NCBI GenBank assembly: GCA_947505055.1
Contig: CANNLO010000025.1
Coordinates: 1-26,168, forward strand
Length of the DNA stretch: 26,168 nt
Reading direction: 5' to 3'
Source: Methylococcaceae bacterium
Lineage (GTDB): Bacteria > Pseudomonadota > Gammaproteobacteria > Methylococcales > Methylomonadaceae
In this document: positions 16,993-26,142 of the stretch, one piece after another
Layout of the letters: each line of letters starts with the position of its first letter
Position numbering within the stretch: the first letter of the stretch is position 1
Position numbers and translations under genes: made by a program
Notes under the pieces: model-generated
The model's database searches: none
Told to the model about the DNA's origin: nothing
What the model saw: the letters and a program-made list of their open reading frames with translations, nothing else

Positions 16993-18075
16993 TCATAATT
17001 TCTTAAATAACGCCCGGGTTGGTGCTTGCATAATCAATTGCGGAATGGCTGACAATGGTAAAATACCATCAACAGCACCAAGCTTTATGGCTTCTTTGGG
17101 CATACCATAAACTACACAACTGGCTTCATCTTGTGCGATGGTTAAAGCCCCCGCATCGTGCATTTCTTTCATCCCATGAGCCCCATCATCGCCCATACCA
17201 GTCAGGATAATACCAACAGCATTGGCACCTGCAGTCTGTGCGCTGGAGCGAAACAACACATCAACCGAAGGACGATGCCTACTTACCAAAGGACCGTCTT
17301 TGACATCGACCCGATACTGGGCACCGCTACGTTGCAGCAACATGTGCTTGCCGCCAGGCGCGATTAAAACTACTCCAGGTAAAGCCCGATCATTATGTGC
17401 GGCTTCTTTAACCGTCACTTGGCAAATCCCGTCCAGCCGTTTGGCAAACGCCGCTGTAAAATGCTCCGGCATATGTTGTACCACGACTATTGGTGGGGCA
17501 GTTCGCGGTAATTGCGTAAATAAATATTCCAGTGCTTGGGTACCGCCGGTAGAAGTACCGATGACGATTACCCGATCGGTCGTTTGTATCATCGGTTTAA
17601 GTGCACTTGCGCTAAACAGGCTTTCGGTTCCGGCAGCGATACGCTGTGGCGCGACCGGAGCCGACTTTATGACTCTGGGTCTGGATTGGGCAGCGGCTTT
17701 GATAATGTCAATAAGTGTGTTTTGGGACTCTTGCAGAAAGTTACGTAAGTTAACCTTGGGCTTGGTGATAATGTCGACAGCCCCGGCACTCATCGCCTGC
17801 ATAGTAACTTCAGCGCCTTTTTCGGTCAAAGTCGAACAAATAACCACAGGGGTTGGGTGTTCGCTCATCAACTTTTTAAGAAAAGTCACACCATCCATGC
17901 GCGGCATTTCAATGTCCAATACAATAACATCTGGCCATTCGGTCTCCATTCGTTTCATTGCGAAAATAGGATCAGGTGCGGCTCCTATAATTTTTATTCC
18001 TGAGACACCATCCAAAACACTGGTTAATACCTGTCTAACTACTGCAGAATCATCGACAATCAATACTTTTATCAT
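16993..18075 (-). CDS. cheB: Chemotaxis response regulator protein-glutamate methylesterase/deamidase
   Basis: This 360-aa protein removes methyl groups from receptor glutamates, resetting receptor sensitivity. The receiver domain is residues 1-120, with D9/D10, phospho-acceptor D54 and K105. The linker is ~125-165. The esterase domain (~168-355) carries the catalytic triad S175 (GTSTGG), H201 ([10 protein letters not shown]) and D297 (GMGDDG), each exactly 11 residues beyond its E. coli counterpart. It is third in the cheR-cheD-cheB run, 28 nt after cheD. No Shine-Dalgarno is visible, since the ATG is preceded by an A-tract. Confidence 0.97.
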   Translation of the reverse strand: MIKVLIVDDSAVVRQVLTSVLDGVSGIKIIGAAPDPIFAMKRMETEWPDVIVLDIEMPRMDGVTFLKKLMSEHPTPVVICSTLTEKGAEVTMQAMSAGAVDIITKPKVNLRNFLQESQNTLIDIIKAAAQSRPRVIKSAPVAPQRIAAGTESLFSASALKPMIQTTDRVIVIGTSTGGTQALEYLFTQLPRTAPPIVVVQHMPEHFTAAFAKRLDGICQVTVKEAAHNDRALPGVVLIAPGGKHMLLQRSGAQYRVDVKDGPLVSRHRPSVDVLFRSSAQTAGANAVGIILTGMGDDGAHGMKEMHDAGALTIAQDEASCVVYGMPKEAIKLGAVDGILPLSAIPQLIMQAPTRALFKKL

Positions 18076-18103
18076 TTTTTTATTTAATTATTGAAAATAC
18101 TTT

Positions 18104-18700
18104 TTACCAAAAATCAGCCTGATCTGATGGCTGCTGAGTAGGTCGGATCGTTTTTTCAAGAAAACGCTGCTCAATTTTAATGACCGCTTGTTCTTCAGCC
18201 TGTTCGATGCGCTTGACATAAACGGAAAAATCACTAGCCAAAAAGAAAATATTGCGCCCTATATCTCCGCCCAAACCAGCCGATACCAAAGGGATGCGTT
18301 CGATTTTTAAAAACGTTTTAATGAATTCACAATTGATCGAACCAATAGACTGTCCTTTGCGCATTTGGTTACCCAGACTTAAAACATCACCGCCTCCAAA
18401 GGCTTTAGCTTTTAAATGAATACGTTCTGCGCCCTGTTTTAACATCTGATTAATCGTCAATTCCATGGCATGAATACCGTAACGACCTCCCTCCGAGGCC
18501 AGTAACGCCGAGTTATGCGCTGAATGTTGCTGGGCCAGTAAAAAATGATTCATACCAATCACTCTATTAACCGGATCGTACAAACACGCAGCTACGCATG
18601 AACCTAATAAAGTAGAAATTATCTCATCCTTTCTAGTCACGTAACTTTCACCGGGGTCAATGATAATTCGCGACAATCCCTGATACTGCGTTATTTGCAT
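18104..18700 (-). CDS. cheD: Chemoreceptor glutamine deamidase
   Basis: This 198-aa protein converts specific receptor glutamines to glutamates and often complexes with other chemotaxis proteins. The catalytic C35 is in LGSCVAACLYD and H52 in GMNHFLL, spaced as in the family. AKAFGGGDVL and VSAGLGGDIGRN also match. The C-terminal ~30 residues (KTIRPTQQPSDQADFW) are an extra charged tail. Its start lies inside the end of cheR (10-bp overlap) and no ribosome site is evident, so translation is probably coupled. Confidence 0.96.
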   Translation of the reverse strand: MQITQYQGLSRIIIDPGESYVTRKDEIISTLLGSCVAACLYDPVNRVIGMNHFLLAQQHSAHNSALLASEGGRYGIHAMELTINQMLKQGAERIHLKAKAFGGGDVLSLGNQMRKGQSIGSINCEFIKTFLKIERIPLVSAGLGGDIGRNIFFLASDFSVYVKRIEQAEEQAVIKIEQRFLEKTIRPTQQPSDQADFW

Positions 18701-19506
18701 GGCTTTTGATAGATAGATGACATCACCATGGACAACTCGGTTTTGATGCTATGTAAGGTTTCGGAATGGCTAATAAAAAAATAGCCTCCAGGTTTTAATG
18801 CTGCAACAACACGATTGACAATCTCCTGCTTGGTTTCCGTATCAAAATAGATCAAAACATTACGCAGAAAAATAACATCAAACTGCCCAAGACTCCTGGG
18901 TAAAGTCATTTTAAGGTTAATTTGTTCAAAATTGATCCGGCTTCTTATTTTTTCATCGACTCGAAAATAACCTTCTTGTGAACGCACACCTTTCAGGCAA
19001 TATTTATCAAGATAGCGCTGTTCCATGTTATCTAATCTATCCATCAGATAAACGCCTTTCCTTGCGGTTTCCAAGACTTCTGTATTAACGTCAGAGCCAA
19101 AAACCTCCCATTTTCGCAATCCTAGTCCCTCAGCTAGCAACATACCGATAGAATAACTTTCTTCACCGGTTGAGCTTGCAGCGCTCCACAGACGAAAGTT
19201 ATCGCCGTGCCAAGTTTTAATAACTCGGTCTTGAAGAAAACTGAAATGCTTCGGTTCGCGAAAAAAATAAGTTTCATTGGTGGTTAAAATATTGACCATC
19301 AATTGAAATTCATGGGGATGTTGTCCGTAATTCAGCAATTGATAATATTGTCCGTACGTTTGCAAATCATAATGCAGCAAGCGCTTGGCTAGGCGACTTG
19401 CCACCATGATTTTCTTTTCCGGTGCCAGTGCGATCCCTGCGTGATCGTAAATAACCCGTCTGAACTGGGCAAACTCTTCGGCGCTGATCTGTTCAAGACT
19501 GATAAT
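18691..19506 (-). CDS. cheR: Chemotaxis protein methyltransferase, non-canonical start likely
   Basis: This enzyme uses SAM to methylate receptor glutamates. The methyltransferase body is clear: TTNETYFFRE, SAASSTGEESYS (SAM-binding), FGSDVNTEVL, FDVIFLRNVLIYFD and LKPGGYFFISHSETL. The first ATG in frame is at 19407, giving 238 aa. The frame upstream, however, encodes family-typical N-terminal sequence: ISAEEFAQFRRVIYDHAGIA, then LAPEKK, leading into SRLAKRL. That part runs to a stop at 19525-19527 and contains no ATG, GTG or TTG. I extend to an ATT at 19506 (271 aa, normal length) next to an AAGGGGG sequence; an ATC at 19503 is an alternative. If only 19407 is used, the N-terminal helical domain is truncated. 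Confidence 0.85.
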   Translation of the reverse strand: MISLEQISAEEFAQFRRVIYDHAGIALAPEKKIMVASRLAKRLLHYDLQTYGQYYQLLNYGQHPHEFQLMVNILTTNETYFFREPKHFSFLQDRVIKTWHGDNFRLWSAASSTGEESYSIGMLLAEGLGLRKWEVFGSDVNTEVLETARKGVYLMDRLDNMEQRYLDKYCLKGVRSQEGYFRVDEKIRSRINFEQINLKMTLPRSLGQFDVIFLRNVLIYFDTETKQEIVNRVVAALKPGGYFFISHSETLHSIKTELSMVMSSIYQKPCK

Positions 19507-19524
19507 GCCCCCTTGACTTAAATA

Positions 19525-19884
19525 TTAAGTGTAAATTCTTATTATAAAACGTCAAAACTATAGCCTGAAATTTCATATATTCCCTAAGTTGTCACTAAAT
19601 GGCCATGGAAAAAAGCCAATATTTTCAGAACAATCGCCCCCTTATTGTAGGAATTATTATTCACTCTTACAGCCATCAATGAACCATCAAGATAACTTGA
19701 ACAACTTATGCTCTTACTAATCGAAAGGAGGTTAAATTAGGCTGTATATAATGCTCAGATCGGCCGAGGTAGCCCCTAAGCATAGGCGTTTTTATAAAAT
19801 TTCAGCTTATCTTGAAGCCAAAGTTTTGACCATGTGGATTATAACTACTAAACTACGGTTTTTACCAGAACAACGAGGACGTTA
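19525..19884. other. Divergent intergenic region between the two chemotaxis operons
   Basis: This 360-bp stretch separates cheR (minus) from the membrane protein gene (plus). It holds a candidate plus-strand promoter (19826-19854). It also has a strong AAAGGAGG (19725-19732) without a properly spaced start, and a short CCTA/TAGG hairpin followed by GTTTTTAT near 19775-19795. A 44-codon frame from 19751 ends in TAA overlapping the next ATG, but its ribosome site is too far away. I find no convincing gene. Confidence 0.5.
19826..19854 (+). promoter_or_regulatory. Candidate promoter of the 19885 chemotaxis operon
   Basis: TTGACC (19826-19831) and TAAACT (19849-19854) are 17 bp apart, 30 bp before the first gene of the operon. 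The match is 5/6 and 4/6 to sigma70 boxes. A flagellar sigma28 match (TAAAGTTT/GCCGATAA) was looked for and only a partial AAAGTTT was seen. Confidence 0.35.
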
Positions 19885-21018
19885 ATGAAGCAACCCCAAG
19901 ACAACCTCGAAAAACCTTATTTATATCTTATAGCGCCTGCTTTACCGGTCATCCTTGGCGTGATTTTCATATACTGGCAAAACGGAATAAGTGGGTCAGT
20001 GTTATGGGTCAGTTTAATACTAATCTGTTTTGGTTTCTGTTGTGGCGGAGTGCTGTGGCAGAGCCACGTTAATGGCTTGGCGCAAACCAATGCTCGCTGG
20101 TTACAGGATGAAAACACCAAGCTGAACGCCGTAGCCACCTATACCAGAGAACTCGAACGACTTTTATTAACCATCAGTCCAATACTGTCCCAGCATGTTA
20201 TGGTGTCGCGTGAACATACCGAGCAAGAAATTATATCGCTTACCAATCGTTTCTCAGGCATGGTCAATGATCTCCAACAGATTGTCGACAGCACCGATAG
20301 CACCATGGACGGCCAGCACTTTCATCTGGATAGCGTCCTCACGACAAGTCGCAATTTTCTGCAACCGGTTTTGGCTTCGCTTAAACTCATTGAGCAAAAT
20401 GAAAATGAAGTCAGAACACATCTTCGCACCATTTCTGACAACGTCAATGAACTAAACTGCATGACAGTTCAGCTTAGCCAGTTGACTGGGCAGTTACAGC
20501 GCGGCGCGGCGGACCTTGATCCGGAAGCTCCTACTAATCTGGCGCATGAAGCTTTCCACTTTGAGCAACAATTCAATCAAATAGTAAAGACAATCAGTGT
20601 AGCGCTAACCAACGCTTTAGCCAGCATCGAACAAAACACACCAACCCAAGGTTCTTTGTTGTCAAAGGCTGAAATTCAAATCAACCAGACCTTGACGCAC
20701 CTCAGTCAGTCGCTAAACCATTACCGCAACGATGTTGACGCATTGAGAAACAACGCTGAACAGATTCGGGGCGAAATCAACAACGTTCTGGTAGCCTTGC
20801 AATTTCAGGACCGGGTCAGTCAAATCCTGACCCAGGTCGAAAATAACTTACTGAACCTACAACAAACCATAGAAACGATACAACAACAAGGTAATCAGCG
20901 CGATGGCGCCATGTTACAAGTCGATGCCGCCGTAGAACACATCGAAAGCAACTACAAAGCGGTCAAGGTGCGCACGGAGCGAGTAGCGAAGGGCTCTGAC
21001 GACTTGACCTTTTTTTAA
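19885..21018 (+). CDS. Membrane-anchored coiled-coil protein with CheZ-like D-x3-Q motif
   Basis: This 377-aa protein has two membrane helices (~12-30 and ~39-58) joined by a short loop, and then a long cytoplasmic helical region. There is no HAMP domain and no MCP hairpin. Near the end, helix 295-330 contains ALQFQD309RVSQ313, aligning with the CheZ segment AQDFQDLTGQ, whose Asp and Gln (D143, Q147 in E. coli) dephosphorylate CheY-P. The protein ends SDDLTFF, recalling the acidic-aromatic CheZ tail that docks on CheY (DDL...F). A GAGG site precedes the ATG and cheY follows after 36 nt. I infer a membrane-bound CheY-P phosphatase or CheY docking protein. It might alternatively be an MCP-related scaffold. 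Confidence 0.8.
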   Translation: MKQPQDNLEKPYLYLIAPALPVILGVIFIYWQNGISGSVLWVSLILICFGFCCGGVLWQSHVNGLAQTNARWLQDENTKLNAVATYTRELERLLLTISPILSQHVMVSREHTEQEIISLTNRFSGMVNDLQQIVDSTDSTMDGQHFHLDSVLTTSRNFLQPVLASLKLIEQNENEVRTHLRTISDNVNELNCMTVQLSQLTGQLQRGAADLDPEAPTNLAHEAFHFEQQFNQIVKTISVALTNALASIEQNTPTQGSLLSKAEIQINQTLTHLSQSLNHYRNDVDALRNNAEQIRGEINNVLVALQFQDRVSQILTQVENNLLNLQQTIETIQQQGNQRDGAMLQVDAAVEHIESNYKAVKVRTERVAKGSDDLTFF

Positions 21019-21054
21019 TCGACACTTTTTAACCCTCTATACAGGCTACAAGCG

Positions 21055-21423
21055 ATGGCAAAAACAATAATGATCGTAGACGACTCGGCTTCGATGCGAC
21101 AGGTAGTCAGTATTGCCCTCAAAGGCGCTGGTTATGAAGTCATCGAAGCCTGTGACGGCAAAGATGCCTTAAGCAAGTTGACCGGGGTCAAAATACATCT
21201 GATTGTCAGTGACATCAATATGCCGGTTATGGATGGCATTACCTTTGTCAAAGAAGTTAAACAACACAGCCATTACAAATTCACCCCCATTATCATGCTC
21301 ACCACCGAAATGGAGCCGGATAAAAAACAGGCCGCTAAAGATGCCGGCGCCAAAGCCTGGGTCACCAAACCGTTTCAACCGCCAATTTTACTGGGTGCTA
21401 TTGCCAAACTAGTGCTGCCTTAA
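21055..21423 (+). CDS. cheY: Chemotaxis response regulator CheY
   Basis: This 122-aa single-domain receiver has no output domain. The acidic pocket is D9/D10, the phospho-acceptor D53 (VSDINMPVMDG), the switch T83 (IIMLTTE) and K105 (VTKPF). The usual tyrosine near position 106 of E. coli CheY is replaced by W102 (AKAWVTKPF), common in this CheY subgroup. Phosphorylated by CheA, it would bind the flagellar or another motor switch. It lies between the CheZ-like gene and the STAS gene in the same operon. Confidence 0.95.
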   Translation: MAKTIMIVDDSASMRQVVSIALKGAGYEVIEACDGKDALSKLTGVKIHLIVSDINMPVMDGITFVKEVKQHSHYKFTPIIMLTTEMEPDKKQAAKDAGAKAWVTKPFQPPILLGAIAKLVLP

Positions 21424-21441
21424 CCTTATCCGGGAACTGTC

Positions 21442-21774
21442 ATGACTGAAAACATCAAGAAAAACGACGGAATACACCATTTGTCGATCAAGGAGGACAT
21501 GACCATCTACAACGCCCAAACCCTCAAAGACACCCTGCTCGGACAATGTCATGCCGGCACCCGTGAATTGCATCTGGATTTATCCGGGGTCACCGAACTG
21601 GACAGCGCCGGTTTGCAACTATTGCTGTTACTGAAGACCGAAGCGCGGGAGCGCGGCTTTAGCCTGCGTTTATTACGTCATAGCGAAGCCGTCATCGAAG
21701 TCTTTGAACTGCTCAAACTGGGCATGTATTTTGGTGACCCCATCGTCATTCCCGCAACCTGGAAAAAATCATGA
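21442..21774 (+). CDS. STAS-domain protein (anti-sigma-antagonist type) in chemotaxis operon
   Basis: This 110-aa protein has the STAS core: LHLDLSGVTELDSAGLQLLL with S55 in the position phosphorylated in SpoIIAA-like proteins. No partner kinase of the RsbW type is visible in the window. The gene overlaps cheA by 4 bp (ATGA at 21771-21774), so its synthesis is coupled to the kinase. Similar STAS genes occur in some chemosensory clusters, and their function there is unsettled. A docking or modulatory role toward CheA or CheY is inferred. Confidence 0.9.
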   Translation: MTENIKKNDGIHHLSIKEDMTIYNAQTLKDTLLGQCHAGTRELHLDLSGVTELDSAGLQLLLLLKTEARERGFSLRLLRHSEAVIEVFELLKLGMYFGDPIVIPATWKKS

Positions 21775-23972
21775 GCGATATCAATCCCGCACTGGAAACC
21801 TTTGCCCAAGAAGTCGAAGAACTCCTGACCGCCATGGAAGAAGCCTTGTTAGGACTGGACAGCAACCCGGATGACAGCGAAGCGATCAACAGCATTTTCC
21901 GCGCCATGCACACCATCAAAGGTTCCTCGGGGCTGTTTGGTTTTGATGGGGTGGTTGCCTTCACCCATGAAGTCGAAACCGTGCTCGACCAGGTCAGAAA
22001 TAACGAACGCGCCATTGATCCCGAACTCATCGCCGTGTTGCTGGCCGCTAAAGACCATACCGCCCAGATCATTCAACACGTCCTGTTCAATGAAGGCCTG
22101 CCGTTACCGGAAGACCTGCAGCAACGGGGGCAAGCCCTGATCAGCCAATTAACCGGTTCAGCAGCAGAATCAGTAGCCAGCGCTGACGAACTGCCGGCTA
22201 CCCAAGCCGAACCGGCTGATCACTTTGAAGTTGACAGCAACACCACCGACAGCAGCGACAACTGGGTCATCAGCTTGGCCTTTAAAGCTAACGCCCTGCG
22301 TAACGGCATGGATCCTTTATCGTTTATCCGTTACCTGCAAACCCTGGGTAAAATCAGCGAAGTCATTGTCAGTCTGCCGCCCCTGATCCGCCTGGAACAC
22401 CTCAATCCCGAAGACTGCTACCTCAATTTTAAAATTGCCTTTAACAGCAGTGCCGATAAAAAAACCATCGAAAGCGTCTTTGAGTTTGCCGAAGACGATT
22501 GCGACATTCATATCCTGCCGCCCAACTCAAGACAAGAACATTATTTACAGCTATTGGCCAATCTGCCGGAAGATCAATTCAAACGCCTCGGCGAAATGCT
22601 CATCGACATCGGCGCCTTAACCGACAAAGAAGTCAACCACATCCTCGACGAACAGCGTGCGGCCGACCACACCGAGGTCAAACCGATGGGCGAAATGCTG
22701 GTTGCACAAAACCTCCTGCAACAACCGGTCATCGAACAGGCCTTGCTCAAACAAGAAGCCGTCAAACAGCGAATCAACAAAGAAGCCAACTACATCCGCG
22801 TCGATGCCGCCAAACTCGGTTACCTGATCAACCTGGTTGGCGAACTGGTCATCTCCGGGGCCGCCATGCGCCTGATGGTCGACAAACACGGCCTGTCCGA
22901 TGTCGATGACGTCGCCTCCACCATGGGCGACCTGGTTGAAGACATTCGCGACACCGCCCTGCAACTGCGCATGGTACAAATTGGCGAAACCTTTACCCGC
23001 TTTCAGCGCGTCGTCCATGACGTCAGCAAAGAACTGGGCAAACAGATCCAACTGCAAATCACCGGCGGTGAGGCCGAACTCGACAAAACCGTCGTAGAAA
23101 AAATTAACGACCCGCTCACCCACCTGGTGCGCAACTCCCTCGACCATGGCATCGAAACCCCCGAACAGCGCCTGCAAGCCGGCAAGCCCGAAAAAGGCAC
23201 CATCCAGCTCAACGCCTACCATGACTCAGGCCGCATCGTCATCCAGATCAGCGATGACGGCCGAGGCCTCGATCCCGACAAAATCGTCGCCAAAGCCCTC
23301 GCCAAAGGCCTGATTAAAGCCGATCAAACCCTGAGCAAAAGCGAAATCTACAACCTGATCTTCGAACCCGGACTGAGCACCAAAGAAGAAGCCAGTAACC
23401 TGTCCGGTCGCGGCGTCGGCATGGACGTAGTCAAACGCAACATCGAAGCCTTGCGCGGTAGCGTCGCCGTCGACAGCGAAGTCGGCGTGGGAACCATCGT
23501 CACCATCCATCTGCCGCTGACCCTGGCAATTATTGATGGCTTCATGGTCGAAGCACAACAGGAACGCTACATCATCCCGCTAAGCATGGTTGAAGAATGC
23601 GTCGAAATGGGCAGCGAAGAATGGCTGATTGACGACGCCCAACATTACGTCAACTTACGCGGCCAAGTGCTCCCCTATTTACGCCTGGGCGACTTTTTTC
23701 ACAACAACAAAAAACACACCCAAACCAAACGCGAAAGCCTGGTGGTCGTTCGTTTTGGCGAGGCCAAAGCCGGCTTTGTGGTCGATGAATTGCACGGCGA
23801 AAACCAAACTGTCATCAAACCGCTGGGGCAACTGTTTGAAAACCTCAACGGCATCGGCGGCGCCACCGTCTTGGGCAGCGGCGATGTCGCCTTAATTCTC
23901 GACGTACAAGGACTGATCCAACATGCCAAAAAACGGGTAGGCGCTAACTTGGCCCTGACGGCGACGCTTTAA
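21771..23972 (+). CDS. cheA: Chemotaxis histidine kinase CheA with MshEN-like tandem repeat
   Basis: This 733-aa kinase phosphorylates CheY and CheB on receptor command. The HPt domain has H47 (FRAMHTIKGSSG). Residues ~163-250 form a P2-like domain. Residues 272-328 hold two 24-residue repeats (RLGEMLIDIGALT..., PMGEMLVAQNLL...) separated by 9 residues. Dimerisation helices are ~340-410, then the ATPase: N-box DPLTHLVRNSLDHG (447-460), G1 SDDGRGLD (494-501) and G2 SGRGVGMD (545-552). The CheW-like P5 domain (~585-720) completes it. No receiver is fused. Codons are richer in G+C than in flanking genes. The start overlaps the STAS stop. Confidence 0.96.
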   Translation: MSDINPALETFAQEVEELLTAMEEALLGLDSNPDDSEAINSIFRAMHTIKGSSGLFGFDGVVAFTHEVETVLDQVRNNERAIDPELIAVLLAAKDHTAQIIQHVLFNEGLPLPEDLQQRGQALISQLTGSAAESVASADELPATQAEPADHFEVDSNTTDSSDNWVISLAFKANALRNGMDPLSFIRYLQTLGKISEVIVSLPPLIRLEHLNPEDCYLNFKIAFNSSADKKTIESVFEFAEDDCDIHILPPNSRQEHYLQLLANLPEDQFKRLGEMLIDIGALTDKEVNHILDEQRAADHTEVKPMGEMLVAQNLLQQPVIEQALLKQEAVKQRINKEANYIRVDAAKLGYLINLVGELVISGAAMRLMVDKHGLSDVDDVASTMGDLVEDIRDTALQLRMVQIGETFTRFQRVVHDVSKELGKQIQLQITGGEAELDKTVVEKINDPLTHLVRNSLDHGIETPEQRLQAGKPEKGTIQLNAYHDSGRIVIQISDDGRGLDPDKIVAKALAKGLIKADQTLSKSEIYNLIFEPGLSTKEEASNLSGRGVGMDVVKRNIEALRGSVAVDSEVGVGTIVTIHLPLTLAIIDGFMVEAQQERYIIPLSMVEECVEMGSEEWLIDDAQHYVNLRGQVLPYLRLGDFFHNNKKHTQTKRESLVVVRFGEAKAGFVVDELHGENQTVIKPLGQLFENLNGIGGATVLGSGDVALILDVQGLIQHAKKRVGANLALTATL

Positions 23973-24039
23973 CCGCCGTTTTATTAGCGTTCATATTATG
24001 TGTTAAGAAGACAACCCCAGCTTAAAGGACTCATCCGTT

Positions 24040-26127
24040 ATGAACATAAAAGATTTAAGTATAAAAACCAAAATATTAACCGGTGCGCTACTGCTGGTTA
24101 TGATTACCTGCGGTTTTGGCTTACTGTCCAAGATATACATTGGCAAAGTATCAGGCTCACTGTTTGGCATTACCGACAATAACGGTAAATCCGTTGAATA
24201 CGCGACCGGGGTCGAACGCATGGCGTTAGCGACCATTATGGAAGAAAAGAATTATCTGTTAAAAGAACAAGACGCAAGTCATCAACGCGCCGAACAAAAC
24301 GTCAAAGACCTGATGGGCTACCTGGACAAAGTCGATATCGTCGCCAAGGACTATAAAAATACCGCCCTTTTGGACCAATCCCAAACCGCCCGAGAAGGCG
24401 CAACCCGCTACGCTGAAAAATACCGGGCAGGCGTTGCCGCGCTAAAAGCCAACAAAAAATCCGTGGCCGAGATGGTGGACAATGGCAATGCCGTGGCCAC
24501 GGCTGCTGATACCATGCTCAAAAAGCAGGTCAGTAACTATAGCGAAGCCATGAAAAACCGCCTGAGCGGAAAAGAGCTGGATCAATATGTCCAGCGTTAT
24601 ATCATCACCACCAACATCTATGTCAAAGCGATGCAAATCATGCGCGCTGAAAAAGAAGAAGTTAATTACAAAGATCGCGTTGCCTGGAAAAAAATGGAAG
24701 TTTTATTACCCGAGTTAATGAGCTTTTATGACGACCTGGAAAAAATTGTCCAGAATCCCGATGAATTAAAATTGATTACCGATGCCCGCGCGGGCACACG
24801 TAATTACACAGACTCCGCCAAAAGCTGGATCGAAAACGACACTAAATTAAAAACCATTTTAACCGAGATGGCCAGTCTGGGCAGCAATGTCATCAAACAG
24901 GCGCAAGATGCCGAAGCGGCCGGTTACGCTCAGTTAGGCGCAGCACGTACCGAAGCCGAACAATTAGTCAGCGAAGCCAATACCATCATCATTGTGACCA
25001 TCCTGCTTGCCATCGTACTCGGCGTTATTATTGCGCTGTTTTTAGCCTCGATGATCACCAAACCCATTATTTTAGGCGTTAAATTTGCCGAGTCCTTGTC
25101 AAAAGGCGATCTTACCGCCCACATTGATATTGACCAAAAAGATGAAATCGGCGTTTTGGCCAAAGCCTTGCAAACCATGCGCGATCAACTCAGTAGCGTC
25201 GTGCAACAAGTGCGCACCAACTCCGATGCATTAGGCAGTGCCTCACAGCAAATCAGCGCCACCGCCCAAGCCATCAGTCAAAGCGCCACCGAACAAGCGT
25301 CCGGCGTTGAAGAAACCACCGCCTCCATTGAACAACTGAATTCCTCGGTCAAACAAAACGCCGACAATGCCAAACTGACCAAAAACATATCGTCTACCGC
25401 CGCCGGGGAGGCCGCCAACAGTGGTATCGCCGTCAAGCGTACCGTCGAAGCCATGCGTGAAATTGCCGACAAAATCAGCTTGATTGAAGATATTGCCTAT
25501 AAAACCAACTTATTATCACTCAATGCCGCCATTGAAGCGGCCTTGGCTGGCGAACACGGCAAAGGCTTTACCGTCGTCGCTGCAGAAGTCAGAAAACTGG
25601 CCGAAAACAGCCGGATAACCGCGCAAGAGATCAATAGCCTGGCTAAAAATAGTGTTAAGATTGCCGAAGATGCCGGGGATCTGCTGGAAAACATGGTCCC
25701 CAAGATTCAAAAAACCGCAGATTTAGTCGATGAAATTACCGTGTCATCCGAAGAACAGGCACAAGGTATCGGGCAGATCAGTGATGCGGTTGGGCAACTG
25801 GACAAAGCGGCTCAACAAAATGCCTCCGGGTCAGAACAACTGGCCGCCACCGCCGAAGAGCTCAGCGGCCAGGCTATGCAACTTCAACAGGTGATGGCAT
25901 TTTTTAAAGTGGATGCACATCAACAGCGCAACACCAGCACTAAACCTAAACCAGGCCACTCCACGTCGCCTGAAAAGCAAACACCCGTTTTAAAACAATA
26001 CGCCGCTAAAGCAGCCCCCCATTTTAGTTCAGGCGGGGTAGCAACAGCGCCCCTCAAGCCAATGTCAGGTCCCAAGGCCGGCGGCAAGAAACCTGAGTTT
26101 AATGAAAATGATTTTGAACGATTTTGA
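24040..26127 (+). CDS. Methyl-accepting chemotaxis protein (chemoreceptor) with CheR-docking tail
   Basis: This 695-aa transmembrane receptor has TM1 at ~11-32, a ~280-residue all-helical periplasmic sensor (~33-313, possibly a bimodular HBM-type bundle), TM2 ~315-338, HAMP (~339-395) and a signalling hairpin with its tip near 488-507. The tip reads [17 protein letters not shown]. The arginine normally found in EAARAGE (R388 in E. coli Tsr, as I recall) is L502 here. The C-terminus is N-D-F-E-R-F, matching the aromatic-x-x-aromatic pentapeptide class (NWETF in E. coli) that tethers CheR and CheB. Its ligand is unknown. It follows cheA by 67 nt, with AAGGA before the ATG. Confidence 0.95.
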   Translation: MNIKDLSIKTKILTGALLLVMITCGFGLLSKIYIGKVSGSLFGITDNNGKSVEYATGVERMALATIMEEKNYLLKEQDASHQRAEQNVKDLMGYLDKVDIVAKDYKNTALLDQSQTAREGATRYAEKYRAGVAALKANKKSVAEMVDNGNAVATAADTMLKKQVSNYSEAMKNRLSGKELDQYVQRYIITTNIYVKAMQIMRAEKEEVNYKDRVAWKKMEVLLPELMSFYDDLEKIVQNPDELKLITDARAGTRNYTDSAKSWIENDTKLKTILTEMASLGSNVIKQAQDAEAAGYAQLGAARTEAEQLVSEANTIIIVTILLAIVLGVIIALFLASMITKPIILGVKFAESLSKGDLTAHIDIDQKDEIGVLAKALQTMRDQLSSVVQQVRTNSDALGSASQQISATAQAISQSATEQASGVEETTASIEQLNSSVKQNADNAKLTKNISSTAAGEAANSGIAVKRTVEAMREIADKISLIEDIAYKTNLLSLNAAIEAALAGEHGKGFTVVAAEVRKLAENSRITAQEINSLAKNSVKIAEDAGDLLENMVPKIQKTADLVDEITVSSEEQAQGIGQISDAVGQLDKAAQQNASGSEQLAATAEELSGQAMQLQQVMAFFKVDAHQQRNTSTKPKPGHSTSPEKQTPVLKQYAAKAAPHFSSGGVATAPLKPMSGPKAGGKKPEFNENDFERF

Positions 26128-26142
26128 CAGGTAGAATCAACC

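Noticed and set aside
17222..18094. A 290-codon plus-strand frame antisense to cheB
   Set aside because: It is the opposite strand of a gene with full catalytic motifs. The product is low-complexity in Ser/Thr/Cys with no domain, and no good ribosome site precedes it.
19751..19887. A 44-codon frame (starting MLRSAEVAPK) whose TAA overlaps the next ATG
   Set aside because: The strong AAAGGAGG is 18 nt from its ATG, too far for normal initiation, and the frame crosses the candidate promoter. No recognisable protein.
22617..23222. A 201-codon minus-strand frame antisense to cheA
   Set aside because: Its openness follows from the C-biased third positions of cheA. The translation is a Gly/Phe/Asp-rich mirror of the kinase with no family features.
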